DNA of 64,000 nt, from the NCBI RefSeq assembly GCF_014851805.1, contig NZ_JACVAK010000003.1, forward strand, positions 333,501 to 397,500, read 5' to 3'. Every line of letters begins with the position of its first letter. The first letter of the stretch is position 1. Source of the DNA: Pseudoxanthomonas sp. PXM02. GTDB lineage: Bacteria; Pseudomonadota; Gammaproteobacteria; Xanthomonadales; Xanthomonadaceae. Shown piece by piece: positions 26,710 to 35,574 of this stretch. The position numbers were made by a program, and so were the translations under genes. Below the pieces are notes generated by a model. That model made no database searches, was not told the origin of the DNA, and saw only the letters and a list, made by a program, of their open reading frames with translations.

Positions 26710-28413
26710 ATGTCCCGCAAGTTGATGCTGGTGCTTGCCACCGCAGCCGCCCTGGCCGCGTGCAAGCGCGAACCCGAGGCGCCCGCCGCCGCGCCGGAAG
26801 CCGCCACGCCGCCCGCCGCCGCGCACACCTTCACCGCCGACATCACCGAGGCCGATTTCGCCGACATGGTGAACACGCTGGCGTCGGACGAGTTCGAAGG
26901 CCGCGCGCCCGGCTCGGTCGGCGAAGAGAAGACCGCCACCTACCTCGAAGCGCAGATGAAGCGCATCGGCCTGCAGCCGGGCAACAACGGCAGCTACTTC
27001 CAGGACGTGCCGATGGTGGAAACCACCGCCGACGAGGCCGCGACCACGCTGTCGCTGACCACCTCGACCGGCAAGCGCGACCTCAAGTTCGGCACCGACT
27101 ACGTCATCGGCACCCGCACCGGCCAGACCGACGTCAAGCTCGATGCCAGCGAGCTGGTGTTCGTCGGCTACGGCGTGGATGCGCCGGAGCAGAAGTGGAA
27201 CGACTACGCCGGCCAGGACTGGACCGGCAAGACCGTGGTGATCTTCGTCAACGATCCGGGCTTCCACGCCAAGGACGAGACCCTGTTCGGCGGCAACCGC
27301 ATGACCTACTACGGCCGCTGGACGTACAAGTTCGAAGAGGCCGCGCGCAAGGGCGCCGCTGCCGCATTGATCGTGCACGACACCGCCGGCGCCAGCTACG
27401 GCTGGGACGTGGTGAAGAACTCCTGGTCCGGCGCGCAGTACGACCTGCCGGCCAAGGACGACCCGGAAAAGCGCATCCCGCTGCAGGGCTGGTTGAGCGC
27501 GGACGCCGCCAAGCAGCTGTTCGCCGATGCCGGCCTCGACCTGGACGCCGCCTACGCCAGTGCCGGCAAGCGCGGCTTCAAGCCGGTCTCGCTGAAGGCG
27601 CAGGCGTCCGCCTCGCTGAAGAGCAGCATCACCGAGAAGACCTCGCGCAACGTCATCGGCGTGCTGCCGGGCGCCAGCAAGCCCGACGAAGCCGTGCTGT
27701 ACATGGCCCACTGGGACCACCTGGGCAAGCACGAGGGTGAGGAAGGCGACAACATCTACAACGGCGCCGTCGACAACGCGACCGGCGTGGCCGGCATCCT
27801 GGAGATCGCCGAAGCCTTCGCCCACCAGGATCCCAAGCCCGCACGCTCGGTGGTGTTCGTGGCGGTGACGCTGGAAGAATCCGGCCTGCTCGGCTCCAAG
27901 TACTACGTCGCGCACCCGACCTTCCCGCTCAACAAGATCGCCGGCGTGATCAACCTCGACGCGATGAGCGTGGGCGGCAAGTCGCGCGACTTCGTCGTCA
28001 CCGGCAAGGGCAACTCGCAGCTGGAAGACATGCTGAAGGTCTACGCCGACCAGCAGGGCCGCGTCCTCGCCGAGGAAGGCAACCCGGCCGGCGGCTACTA
28101 CTTCCGCAGCGACCACTTCAACTTCGCCAAGGCCGGCGTGCCGGCGCTGTACGCCAAGGGCGGCAACGACCTGCTGGAAGGCGGCGTGGAAGCAGGCAAG
28201 GCGGCGAGCGAGGAATACGCCAAGCGCTACCACCAGGCCAGCGACGAAGTGCACGACGGCTGGAAGCTGGATGGCGTAGTGCAGGACCTGCAGGCGCTGT
28301 ACGGCGTGGGCAAGGACCTGGCCGTCGAAGACACGTGGCCGACCTGGTACGACGGCAACCCCTTCAAGGCCGCGCGCGACGCGATGATGAAGGCGGAGCC
28401 GGCGAAGAAGTAA
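26710..28413 (+). CDS. M28 family zinc metallopeptidase lipoprotein
   Basis: A 567-residue predicted lipoprotein (lipobox LAAC at about residue 17). After a Pro/Ala-rich linker it has a bipartite M28 aminopeptidase domain interrupted by a protease-associated (PA) domain (about residues 150-290). Zinc ligands are seen in VLYMAHWDHLG (His; the Asp follows in NGAVDNATGVAG), in VTLEESGLLGSKYY (Glu-Glu) and in FRSDHFNFAKAGVPA (His). It probably trims peptides at the outer membrane or periplasmic face. The GAGGAA ribosome-binding site fits the start. Confidence 0.9.
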   Translation: MSRKLMLVLATAAALAACKREPEAPAAAPEAATPPAAAHTFTADITEADFADMVNTLASDEFEGRAPGSVGEEKTATYLEAQMKRIGLQPGNNGSYFQDVPMVETTADEAATTLSLTTSTGKRDLKFGTDYVIGTRTGQTDVKLDASELVFVGYGVDAPEQKWNDYAGQDWTGKTVVIFVNDPGFHAKDETLFGGNRMTYYGRWTYKFEEAARKGAAAALIVHDTAGASYGWDVVKNSWSGAQYDLPAKDDPEKRIPLQGWLSADAAKQLFADAGLDLDAAYASAGKRGFKPVSLKAQASASLKSSITEKTSRNVIGVLPGASKPDEAVLYMAHWDHLGKHEGEEGDNIYNGAVDNATGVAGILEIAEAFAHQDPKPARSVVFVAVTLEESGLLGSKYYVAHPTFPLNKIAGVINLDAMSVGGKSRDFVVTGKGNSQLEDMLKVYADQQGRVLAEEGNPAGGYYFRSDHFNFAKAGVPALYAKGGNDLLEGGVEAGKAASEEYAKRYHQASDEVHDGWKLDGVVQDLQALYGVGKDLAVEDTWPTWYDGNPFKAARDAMMKAEPAKK

Positions 28414-28439
28414 GCCGGCGGTTCCGATGCGATACGAAG

Positions 28440-28468
28440 ACGGCGCCGAGAGGCGCCGTTTTCTTTTG
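28440..28468 (+). terminator. Rho-independent terminator after the M28 peptidase
   Basis: The stem ACGGCGCC / GGCGCCGT with loop GAGA is followed by TTTCTTTTG, 27 bp after the stop codon. Confidence 0.88.
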
Positions 28469-28502
28469 TTTCCGGCCCTGCGATCGAGCGATCCTCTTTC
28501 CT

Positions 28503-28676
28503 GTGGGAGCGACGTCAGTCGCGATGAAGCAAGTGGCCATCTCTCCCGTGGGAGCGACGTGAGTCGCGATGGGCCACCGGTAAAGCCTCATCGCGACTGA
28601 CGTCGCTCCCACACCATCTTTCCATCGCCCCCTCACCCCAACCCTCTCCCCCGTCCCGGGGGAGAGGGGGCAGAAG
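28503..28676. repeat. Three REP-like copies plus one CTCTCCC-type inverted repeat
   Basis: The 320-bp space between the M28 and MAPEG genes holds, after the terminator, two direct copies of GTGGGAGCGACGT(C/G)AGTCGCGA (from 28503 and 28548) and one inverted copy (about 28590-28612). A hairpin of a second family follows (CCCTCTCCCCCG / CGGGGGAGAGGG, about 28639-28669). The second family recurs at 33.27-33.50 kb. No gene is visible here apart from these repeats. Confidence 0.8.
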
Positions 28677-28733
28677 CATGGACGCCCCACCGTCGCACCC
28701 ACTACCCTGCGCCATCCTCGGAGGGAAACGCTC

Positions 28734-29126
28734 ATGGCCATTGCTTACTGGTGCATCCTGATCACCGCACTGCTGCCTTACCTGTGGGTCTTCATCGCCA
28801 AGACCTCGGGCGAACGCTTCAACAACCGCAACCCGCGCGCGTGGATGGCCAAGCAGGAAGGCAACTACAAGGTGCAGCGCGCCAACGCCGCGCACCTCAA
28901 CGGCTTCGAAGCATTCCCGGCGTTCGTCGCCGGCGTGCTGATGGCGCAGCTGGCCGGCGTGCCGGCGGACACCATCACGCCGATCGCCATCGCCTTCGTC
29001 GTGGCGCGCGTGCTGCACGGCGTCTTCTACCTGGCCGACAAGCAGTCGCTGCGCAGCCTCGTCTGGCTGGTGGGCATGCTGTGCGCGGTGGCGCTGATCG
29101 TGCTGGCGGCGCTGCGGGTGGGGTGA
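28734..29126 (+). CDS. MAPEG family membrane protein
   Basis: A 130-residue protein with four predicted helices. NNRNPRAWMAKQEGNYKVQRANAAHLNGFEAFPAFVAGVL contains the E/N-rich glutathione-binding pattern (RANAAHxNxFE) of MAPEG proteins, and the later VVARVLHGVFYLADKQSLRS matches the family end. MAPEG members include glutathione transferases; the substrate here is unknown. A GGAGGG ribosome-binding site precedes the ATG. Confidence 0.9.
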   Translation: MAIAYWCILITALLPYLWVFIAKTSGERFNNRNPRAWMAKQEGNYKVQRANAAHLNGFEAFPAFVAGVLMAQLAGVPADTITPIAIAFVVARVLHGVFYLADKQSLRSLVWLVGMLCAVALIVLAALRVG

Positions 29127-29146
29127 TGCGGCTTGTGGCTTGCTGT

Positions 29147-29282
29147 TGGAGCGACGTCAGTCGCGACCGCACGCCATGGCCGCTACTGATGTCCAGGGGT
29201 ACGAGCAGGTGCCGATACGACGGCGCTTGATCTGAGTACCTAGGTGTTTCGTTTCTGCGGTCGCGACTGACGTCGCTCCTAC
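29147..29282. repeat. REP-like inverted repeat pair
   Basis: The left arm TTGGAGCGACGTCAGTCGCGA (about 29148-29167) and inverted right arm TCGCGACTGACGTCGCTCC (about 29261-29279) are about 95 bp apart. They lie between convergent MAPEG and truC. Confidence 0.8.
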
Positions 29283-29294
29283 AGAAAAGCACGG

Positions 29295-30023
29295 CTAACG
29301 CAGATCCTCTTCCCACCCGAACAACGCAAACGCCTTGCGGAACTCCGCATCCAGCGGCGCCACCACGTCGATGCGTTCACCGGTCGACGGATGCGGGAAC
29401 GACAGCCGCACCGCGTGCAGCAGCATGCGGTGCACGCCGTGCATGCGGAAATTCCGGTTGTGGCGGCCATCGCCGTGGCTGGTGTCGCCGATCAGGTGAT
29501 GGAACGCGTGCTTGAGGTGCCGGCGGATCTGGCGGAAGCGGCCAGTCACCGGCTGGCAGCGCAGCAGCGCGTAGCGTGAAGTCTCGAACTCGCCCGACGG
29601 CAGCGGCAGTTCACCGGTCGCCAGCCGCACGAAGCGCGTCAGCGCGGGCTTCTTCTCCGGCTTGCCCGGGCCGCCGTCGATGGCGTGATCGACGATGAAG
29701 TCCGGCTCCGGCCAGCCGCGGCACACGGCCAGGTAATCCTTCTCCACCTCGCGCGACATCAGCACCTTGCCCAGCGTGGATGCACTGTCGCGATCGAACG
29801 CCACCAGCAGGCAGCCGCTGGTGGCGCGGTCCAGCCGGTGGATCAGGAAGATCGGCTTGCCGAACTGCGCGCGCAGGCGATCGGCGACGAAGTCGGTCTC
29901 GCCGCGCGCCAGCTTGCTGTCGTGCGCCATCACGCCGGCAGGCTTGTTGACCACCGCGATCTGCGCATCGGCATACAGCACGGGCAATGCGCCGTCGTCG
30001 GTCGTGGTCTCACCGTGATCCAT
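29295..30023 (-). CDS. truC: tRNA pseudouridine(65) synthase TruC
   Basis: A 242-residue RluA-family pseudouridine synthase. The catalytic Asp is in FLIHRLDRATSGCLLVAFDR. The TruC-type region GRFRQIRRHLKHAFHHLIGD followed by SHGDGRHNR distinguishes it from RluA/C/D. TruC modifies U65 in the T-stem base of several tRNAs. It has no S4 domain, as expected. It diverges from the first M16 peptidase gene. Confidence 0.9.
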   Translation of the reverse strand: MDHGETTTDDGALPVLYADAQIAVVNKPAGVMAHDSKLARGETDFVADRLRAQFGKPIFLIHRLDRATSGCLLVAFDRDSASTLGKVLMSREVEKDYLAVCRGWPEPDFIVDHAIDGGPGKPEKKPALTRFVRLATGELPLPSGEFETSRYALLRCQPVTGRFRQIRRHLKHAFHHLIGDTSHGDGRHNRNFRMHGVHRMLLHAVRLSFPHPSTGERIDVVAPLDAEFRKAFALFGWEEDLR

Positions 30024-30105
30024 GAATCAACCTTTCCTGCAAATCTGCGAAACTCGGGGTCCGCCGCACGCGATGGACGCCCGCGGCCCTGTTGGAGGAT
30101 CGTGG

Positions 30106-32895
30106 ATGTCGTCACCCCGCTTCATTGTCGCACTCGGACTGGCCATCACGCTGGCCCTGGGCTCGCCCACCGCGCTGCACGCGCAGACGGCCCTGCCGAA
30201 AGGCGTCGCCGCCGGCCCCAGCATCGAGGGCATCAGCGAGTACACCTTGGCCAACGGCCTGCGCGTGCTGCTGTTCCCCGACGCCACCAAGCCCACCGTG
30301 ACCGTCAACCTGGTCTACAACGTGGGCTCGGTGCACGAGAACTACGGCGAGACCGGCATGGCGCACCTGCTGGAGCACCTGCTGTTCAAGGGCACGCCCA
30401 CGCAGTCCGACATCAGCGGCGAGATGAAGAAGCGCGGCATCGACTTCAACGCCACCACCGGGCTGGACCGCACCAACTACTTCGCCTCGTTCCCGGCCAA
30501 CGCCGACACCCTGGAGTGGGTGTTGAAGATGGAAGCGGACCGCATGGTCCATTCCAACGTGGCGAAGAAGGACCTCGACAGCGAGATGACCGTGGTCCGC
30601 AACGAACTGGAAGCCGGCGAGAACAATCCCGGCGGCGTGCTGTTCCAGCGCATCCGCTCCACCGCCTTCCTGTGGCACAACTACGGCAACACCACCATCG
30701 GCGCGCGCAGCGACGTGGAAGGCGTGCCGATCGACAAGCTGCAGGCGTTCTACCGCCAGTGGTACCAGCCGGACAACGCGACCCTCATCGTCGCCGGCCG
30801 CGTCGACACCGCCGACGTGCTGGCGCGCATCGCGCGCCACTTCGGTCCGCTGAAGAAGCCCGCCCGTCCGCTGCCGCGCTTCTACACCCTCGAGCCCGCG
30901 CAGGACGGCGAGCGCGAGGTCAACGTGCGCCGCGTCGGCAACCTGCGCCTGGTCGCGGCGGCCTACCACGTGCCCGCCGTGGCGCATGCCGACAACGCGC
31001 CATTGAGCGTGCTGGCCAACGTGCTGGGCCACACGCCCGGCGGCCGCCTGCACAAGGCGCTGGTGGAAGGCAAGCTGGCCGCCGGCAGCGGCGCCAACAG
31101 CGAGTCCATGCGCGACCCCGGCCTGCTGACCGTCGTGGCCGTGATCCCGAACGACGGCGATGCGAAGAAGACCGAAGCCGAGCTGCTGAAGCAGGTCGAA
31201 CAGATCGCCGCGCGCCCGATCACCCAGCAGGAAGTGGACGAAGCCAAACAACGCATCGGCAACGCCTACGACCTGTATTTCACCGACGTCAACGCGGTCG
31301 GCATGGGCCTGTCGGAATTCCAGTCCGCCGGTGACTGGCGCCTGCTGTTCACCAGCCGCGATGCGATCGAGAAAGTCACCGCCGCCGACGTCAACCGCGT
31401 CGCCGCGGCGTACCTGAAGTCGAGCAACCGCACGCTGGGCCGCTTCATCCCCAGCGAGACGCCGGAGCGCGTGGAGATTCCCGCCGCGCCCGCCGTCGCC
31501 ACCCTGGTGGACGGCTACACCGGCCGCGCCGCGGTCAGCGCGGGCGAACAGTTCGATCCCTCGCCGCAGAACATCGAGTCGCGCACGCAGACCTTCACCC
31601 TGGGCAAGGCCCTGCGCGTGTCGCTGCTGCCGAAGAAGACCCGCGGCGGCACGGTGATCGTCGATGCCAACTTCCGCTTCGCCGACGAGGCCGCGCTGAA
31701 GGGACGCGAGGGCGCCGCCGGCATGGCCGGCGCCATGCTGATGCGCGGCAGCAAGACGATGACCCGCGAGCAGATCGACCAGCGCCTGGACCAGCTGAAG
31801 ACGCAGGGCAGCATCAGCGGCAGCCTGCAGGGCGCTGCCATCGGCCTGCAGACGCGACGCGAATACCTGGCCGATGCGCTGGCACTGGCCGCCGACGTGC
31901 TGCGCAACCCGTCCTATCCCGAAGCGGAGTTCGAGCAGCTGCGCGTGCAGGCGCTGACCGGCATGGAAGCGTCGCGCCAGGAGCCGGGCGCCATCGCCGG
32001 GCGTGCGCTGGGGCAGTACTTCGATCCGTGGCCGGCCGGCCATCCGCTGCACAGCCTCACGCTGGACGAGTCGCTGGCGATGATGAAGGCGCTGAAGCTG
32101 GACGACGTGCGTGCGTTCCACCGCGACATCTACGGCACGTCCGAAGGCGAGATCGCCATCGTCGGCGACTTCGACCCGGTCGCCGTGCGCGCGCAGCTGG
32201 AACAGCTGTTCGCCGGCTGGCAGGCGGGCAAGCCGTACGCGTCCATCGACACGCGCTACACCGACGTCGCAGCCAAGCGCGAGCGGTTCGAAACGCCCGA
32301 CAAGCCCAACGCCGTGCTGCTCGCACGGCAGAACCTGTCGCTGCGCGTGACCGATGCCGACTACCCCGCGATGATCGTCGCCAACCGCATCTTCGGCGGC
32401 GGCGCACTGAAGTCGCGCCTGGGCGACCGCATCCGCCAGCAGGAAGGCCTCAGCTACGGCGTCTCCAGCGGCATCCGCGCCGACGACAGCCGCAGCGGCA
32501 ACGACGACGCCGGCAGCTTCACCGTGCAGGCCATCGCCGCACCGGAGAACATGGCCAAGGTGGAAGCGCTGGTGCGCGAAGAGCTGGACAAGCTGCTGAA
32601 GGACGGCATCACCGCCGAGGAACTGAAGGACGCGGTGGCCGGCACGCTGACCGAGCGCCAGCAGGCCCGCGCCGAGGACGGCACCATCGCCGGCATGCTG
32701 ACCGACCAGCTGTACTTCGGCCGCACCATGCAGTTCACCAGCGACCTGGATGCGAAGTACGCCGCGCTGACGCGCGACCAGGTCAACGCGGCGATCCGCA
32801 AGTACCTGAAGCCGGACGCGCTGAGCGTGTTCGTGGCAGGTGACTTCGCGAAGAAAGCGACGGGCGCATCGGCCACTTCGGGAGGCACGCCATGA
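30106..32895 (+). CDS. Exported M16 family zinc metallopeptidase (duplicated)
   Basis: A 929-residue protein with a signal peptide (FIVALGLAITLALGSPTALHA) and four M16 modules. The inverse zinc motif HxxEH is in MAHLLEHLLFKG, with the downstream Glu in VVRNELEAGENNPGG; the second half (after residue 470) lacks it, as in pitrilysin-type enzymes. It probably degrades peptides in the periplasm. A GGAGG ribosome-binding site 8 bases before the ATG fixes the start. The stop overlaps the next gene (ATGA). Confidence 0.92.
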   Translation: MSSPRFIVALGLAITLALGSPTALHAQTALPKGVAAGPSIEGISEYTLANGLRVLLFPDATKPTVTVNLVYNVGSVHENYGETGMAHLLEHLLFKGTPTQSDISGEMKKRGIDFNATTGLDRTNYFASFPANADTLEWVLKMEADRMVHSNVAKKDLDSEMTVVRNELEAGENNPGGVLFQRIRSTAFLWHNYGNTTIGARSDVEGVPIDKLQAFYRQWYQPDNATLIVAGRVDTADVLARIARHFGPLKKPARPLPRFYTLEPAQDGEREVNVRRVGNLRLVAAAYHVPAVAHADNAPLSVLANVLGHTPGGRLHKALVEGKLAAGSGANSESMRDPGLLTVVAVIPNDGDAKKTEAELLKQVEQIAARPITQQEVDEAKQRIGNAYDLYFTDVNAVGMGLSEFQSAGDWRLLFTSRDAIEKVTAADVNRVAAAYLKSSNRTLGRFIPSETPERVEIPAAPAVATLVDGYTGRAAVSAGEQFDPSPQNIESRTQTFTLGKALRVSLLPKKTRGGTVIVDANFRFADEAALKGREGAAGMAGAMLMRGSKTMTREQIDQRLDQLKTQGSISGSLQGAAIGLQTRREYLADALALAADVLRNPSYPEAEFEQLRVQALTGMEASRQEPGAIAGRALGQYFDPWPAGHPLHSLTLDESLAMMKALKLDDVRAFHRDIYGTSEGEIAIVGDFDPVAVRAQLEQLFAGWQAGKPYASIDTRYTDVAAKRERFETPDKPNAVLLARQNLSLRVTDADYPAMIVANRIFGGGALKSRLGDRIRQQEGLSYGVSSGIRADDSRSGNDDAGSFTVQAIAAPENMAKVEALVREELDKLLKDGITAEELKDAVAGTLTERQQARAEDGTIAGMLTDQLYFGRTMQFTSDLDAKYAALTRDQVNAAIRKYLKPDALSVFVAGDFAKKATGASATSGGTP

Positions 32896-33179
32896 GCATG
32901 GACCGCGAAGCCAGGCAGGCAGCCAAGCGCGAGGCCACCCTCGCCCGCTGGCAGAAGATCCGCGACCAGGGGCCGCTGCGCTTCATCCTGCTGCGCGGCG
33001 TGCTCGGCTGGGGCGTCACCACCGCCCTGCTGTGGTGCGGACTGATGACGGTGTTCACCGAGCGGGAATTCCTGCCGCTGCTGATCGCCGCGCTGATCGG
33101 CTTTCCGGTCGGCGGACTGATCTGGGGCGGGGCGATGTGGTTCATCGCGGAGCGGAAGTTCGGGCCGCCCCCGCGCTGA
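32892..33179 (+). CDS. Small two-helix membrane protein of unknown function
   Basis: A 95-residue protein with a basic, charged head (MDREARQAAKREATLARWQK) and two helices (VTTALLWCGLMTVF and LPLLIAALIGFPVGGLIWGGAMWFIA). I do not recognise the family with certainty. Its ATG overlaps the stop of the M16 peptidase as ATGA, so it is probably translated from the same message. A rho-independent terminator follows 30 bp later. Confidence 0.7.
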   Translation: MSMDREARQAAKREATLARWQKIRDQGPLRFILLRGVLGWGVTTALLWCGLMTVFTEREFLPLLIAALIGFPVGGLIWGGAMWFIAERKFGPPPR

Positions 33180-33209
33180 GCGCGCAGGTCGGATACCACG
33201 ACATCCAAC

Positions 33210-33237
33210 GACGGCCCCACAAGGGGCCGTCTTCGTT
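33210..33237 (+). terminator. Rho-independent terminator of the M16 peptidase operon
   Basis: The stem GACGGCCCC / GGGGCCGTC with loop ACAA is followed by TTCGTTT. Confidence 0.85.
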
Positions 33238-33271
33238 TGGGAAGCAGCGTGTGTCCCTGCACTTCGCGCAC

Positions 33272-33497
33272 GCCCCCTCACCCCAGCCCTCTCCCCCGTG
33301 CCGGGGGAGAGGGGGCGAATGGTCGCGTGGATTCGCATGGATGGCGGCGTCACGATCAACGGCCCTTCTCCCACAGTTGCCGGAGAGAAGGCTGGGGCGA
33401 GGGGGCAGACGGTTGCATGGATTCGCATGAACGGTACCGTCGCGGTAAACGGCTCCCTCTCCCACGCTTGCGGGGGAGAGGGCTGGGGTGAGGGGGC
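33272..33497. repeat. Three CTCTCCC-type hairpins with a 90-bp direct repeat
   Basis: Copies lie at about 33272-33316, 33363-33407 and 33451-33497. Each is built from CCCCTCACCCCAGCCCTCTC-like sequence or its complement GAGAGGGCTGGGGTGAGGGG. Between them TGGATTCGCATG recurs at 33328 and 33418, a 90-bp period, so the hairpin plus spacer has been duplicated. The same family occurs at about 28.64 kb. These lie in the 788-bp gene-free space after the small membrane protein. Confidence 0.8.
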
Positions 33498-33518
33498 AAG
33501 CGCAGACGCATCTCACGC

Positions 33519-33957
33519 ACAATGCCGCTTCGATGGCACTCAGAGCCCCATCGCTCTCACATTGAGCCCCGCGCGCAAGGCTCCGAGACCCATCGATGGC
33601 ACTCGGAATGCCAACGATGGCTTTCAGTGCTCCGCTTCTCTCACATTGAGAGCCGGTGCTGGCATTCGGAATCCCGACGTTGGCTTTCAGAAACCCGACG
33701 ATGGAGCTCTTCCATGCCAACGGTGGGATTCAACGCTCCGCTTCTCTCACATTGAAAGCCGGCGCTGGCATTCGGAATCCCGACGTTGGCTTTCGGAAAC
33801 CCGACGATGGGACTCTTCCATGCCAACGATGGCTTTCAGCGCTCCGCCTTTCTCACATTGAAAGCCGGCGATGGCCCTCGGAAAGCCATCGCTGGCTCTT
33901 CGAGCCTTGCGCCTGGCATTCCGAGAGCCATCGTCGGGACTCGGAGCGCGATCTTGC
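33519..33957. repeat. Degenerate intergenic array with 21-bp units and a 106-bp higher-order period
   Basis: About 440 bp are built from units close to GGCATTCGGAATCCCGACGT (21 bp with the last base). TCTCACATTGA marks the higher-order unit and occurs at 33555, 33639, 33745 and 33851, giving spacings of 84, 106 and 106 bp. The segment starting CATTCGGAATCCCGACG at 33663 recurs at 33769 and in diverged form at 33875. Much of the unit is self-complementary (GGCATTC / GAATGCC, and CCATCGATGG variants), so both strands look alike. The 106-bp period is not a multiple of three and the frames change from copy to copy, so it does not look coding. It ends just before the EEP-family gene. Confidence 0.85.
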
Positions 33958-33967
33958 CTCCGACGGG

Positions 33968-34819
33968 TTACGGCAGGCGCAGCGTCATCACCAGGGGGAA
34001 GTGGTCGGACGGATAGCGCTGGTGCCAGCGCGTGGTCACCGAGGTGATCGATTCCGGCGTCACGCCGCGGGCGAAGATCCAGTCGATCCGCTTGTCGGCG
34101 TTGCCGGTGAAGCCATGGAAGGTGGCATCGCTGCCTTCCACGCGCGGCGCAGTCGTCCACGCATCCTGCAGCGTGCGCGCGAGTACCGCGTGCACGTCGC
34201 TGTCGGGCGTGGTGTTGAAGTCGCCGGTCAGCACCACCGGTACGCCGGCCGGCAGCGCAGCCAGCCGCTGTGCGATGGCATTCGCGCCCTTCTCGCGCGC
34301 GGCTTCGTCCTGGTCGCGGTACGGCAGGTGGGTGTTGAAGAAGTAGAAGCGTTTGCCGTCGCTGCGCCGTTCGAACAGCGCCCACGTCACCATGCGCGGA
34401 TAGAGATGGTTCCAGGTGACGCTGCCCGGGACATCGGGTGTGTCCGACAACCAGAAGTCGCCGGACTCGACCACCTTCAGTCGATCCTTCCGGTAGAACA
34501 CGCCCATGTGCTCGCCGCCGCCATCGGCATCGCGTCCACGACCGAACCACGCGTACTGCGGCAACTCGCGCGCGAGGTACTCGGCCTGCGTCTTCACCAG
34601 TTCCTGCAGGCCGATCACGTCGGGCTGCTGTTCGCGCAGCATGCGCACCGCCAGCGGCTTGCGCGTCTCCCAGTAGTCGGGACCATCGCTCTCGGCGGGC
34701 AGGCGGATGTTGAAGCTCATCACGGAAAGCGGCGTGTCGTCCGCCGCGGCTAAACCGGCACTGAAACCGGCCGCCATCACCAGCGCCAGCCATGCCATGC
34801 CCCGTGCGATCCTCTTCAT
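33968..34819 (-). CDS. Exported endonuclease/exonuclease/phosphatase family protein
   Basis: A 283-residue protein with a signal peptide (GMAWLALVMAAGFSAGLAAA). EEP-fold motifs are present: SVMSFNIRLP, QPDVIGLQEL (catalytic Glu), FNTHLPYRDQDEAAR, VPVVLTGDFNTTPDS (GDFN), KRIDWIFARG and the terminal SDHFPLVMTLRLP (SDH). Members of this exported subgroup are metal-dependent phosphodiesterases acting on nucleic acids, lipids or sugar phosphates; the substrate cannot be read from sequence. Confidence 0.88.
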   Translation of the reverse strand: MKRIARGMAWLALVMAAGFSAGLAAADDTPLSVMSFNIRLPAESDGPDYWETRKPLAVRMLREQQPDVIGLQELVKTQAEYLARELPQYAWFGRGRDADGGGEHMGVFYRKDRLKVVESGDFWLSDTPDVPGSVTWNHLYPRMVTWALFERRSDGKRFYFFNTHLPYRDQDEAAREKGANAIAQRLAALPAGVPVVLTGDFNTTPDSDVHAVLARTLQDAWTTAPRVEGSDATFHGFTGNADKRIDWIFARGVTPESITSVTTRWHQRYPSDHFPLVMTLRLP

Positions 34820-34893
34820 GCGCGCCTCGTCCGTCGGAACCGGCCGCAGTATAGGCCGCGCGCATGACCATCACGCATCAGGGAGAGATCGCC

Positions 34894-35208
34894 ATGTCGT
34901 TGCTCATCGCCACGCTGTTCGCCTTCGCCGGCCAGGCCGGTGCTTATGATCCGCACTACCTGGACCGCACCATCAACAGCGCCAACGATCTGGTCGCCTG
35001 GTGCCGCGCCGAGGCCGAATCACGCTACGCCGCACGCGGCATGTCGACCTACCAGTGGACGTCGTCGCAGGTCGATCGCGGCAACACGCTGTTCGTCGAC
35101 GGCAAGCTGCGTGCAGAGGGCCAGGACATCGTGGTCCGCTGCAGCGTCGCCCGCGGCGCGCAACTGCGCTACGCCAGCATCCAGATCGACGACCCGCGGA
35201 TCCGTTGA
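34894..35208 (+). CDS. Small exported protein of unknown function
   Basis: A 104-residue protein with a short signal peptide (SLLIATLFAFAGQAGAYDP). The mature part has two Cys (WCRAEAESRY and VRCSVARG) that could form a disulfide, and a pattern (NDLVAWCRAEAESRYAARG) seen in short uncharacterised xanthomonad exported proteins. The ATG at 34894 follows a good GGGAGAG ribosome-binding site; an ATG ten codons earlier is less likely. It is the first of three closely packed small genes. Confidence 0.65.
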   Translation: MSLLIATLFAFAGQAGAYDPHYLDRTINSANDLVAWCRAEAESRYAARGMSTYQWTSSQVDRGNTLFVDGKLRAEGQDIVVRCSVARGAQLRYASIQIDDPRIR

Positions 35209-35211
35209 GCC

Positions 35212-35574
35212 ATGCAAGCACTCGCCCTGCTCCTGGCCTTGTCGATCCCGCAGGATGGACAGGACGCCACCACGCCTGCGGTGGTGTCCGTCGCAGACTG
35301 TGCGGTCCAGCGGCTGAAACCCTTCGTCAGTCCCTACGGCATCCAGCAGGCGTGGCCGGTGATGGCCTCGCCGCCGCCCGAGTTCCTCCACACGCTGGGC
35401 ACACCGCTGTCGGACATGGGCCACATCGCCGATGGCTACCAGCAGTTCCTGCACATCGATGAGCCGGCACGCGCGGTGTACGTGGTCGAACAGGGCGGCT
35501 TCGCCGGCACCACCAAGGTGTATGGCCCGTTGCCGCTGCCGCGCTGCATGACAGCGCCGCCGACCCGGCCATGA
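35212..35574 (+). CDS. Hypothetical protein, possibly exported
   Basis: A 120-residue protein starting 3 bp after the previous stop. The hydrophobic start (QALALLLALSIPQ) could be a weak signal peptide; two Cys (ADCAVQRL and LPRCMTAPP) are present. No family was recognised. The sequence AVYVVEQGGFAGTTKVYGPLPLPRC gives a plausible beta-rich end. The stop overlaps the next ATG. Confidence 0.55.
   Translation: MQALALLLALSIPQDGQDATTPAVVSVADCAVQRLKPFVSPYGIQQAWPVMASPPPEFLHTLGTPLSDMGHIADGYQQFLHIDEPARAVYVVEQGGFAGTTKVYGPLPLPRCMTAPPTRP

Noticed and set aside
33519-33957. CRISPR array or coding heptad-repeat protein
   Set aside because: There are no unique spacers or constant direct repeats of CRISPR size. 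The 106-bp period shifts the reading frame between copies and no ribosome-binding site is present.
33522-34753. Open frames inside the repeat array with RWHSES-like or GIPNA-like repeats
   Set aside because: They arise from the 21-bp unit (seven codons) and change frame at each higher-order block; the longer one also runs antisense into the EEP-family gene.
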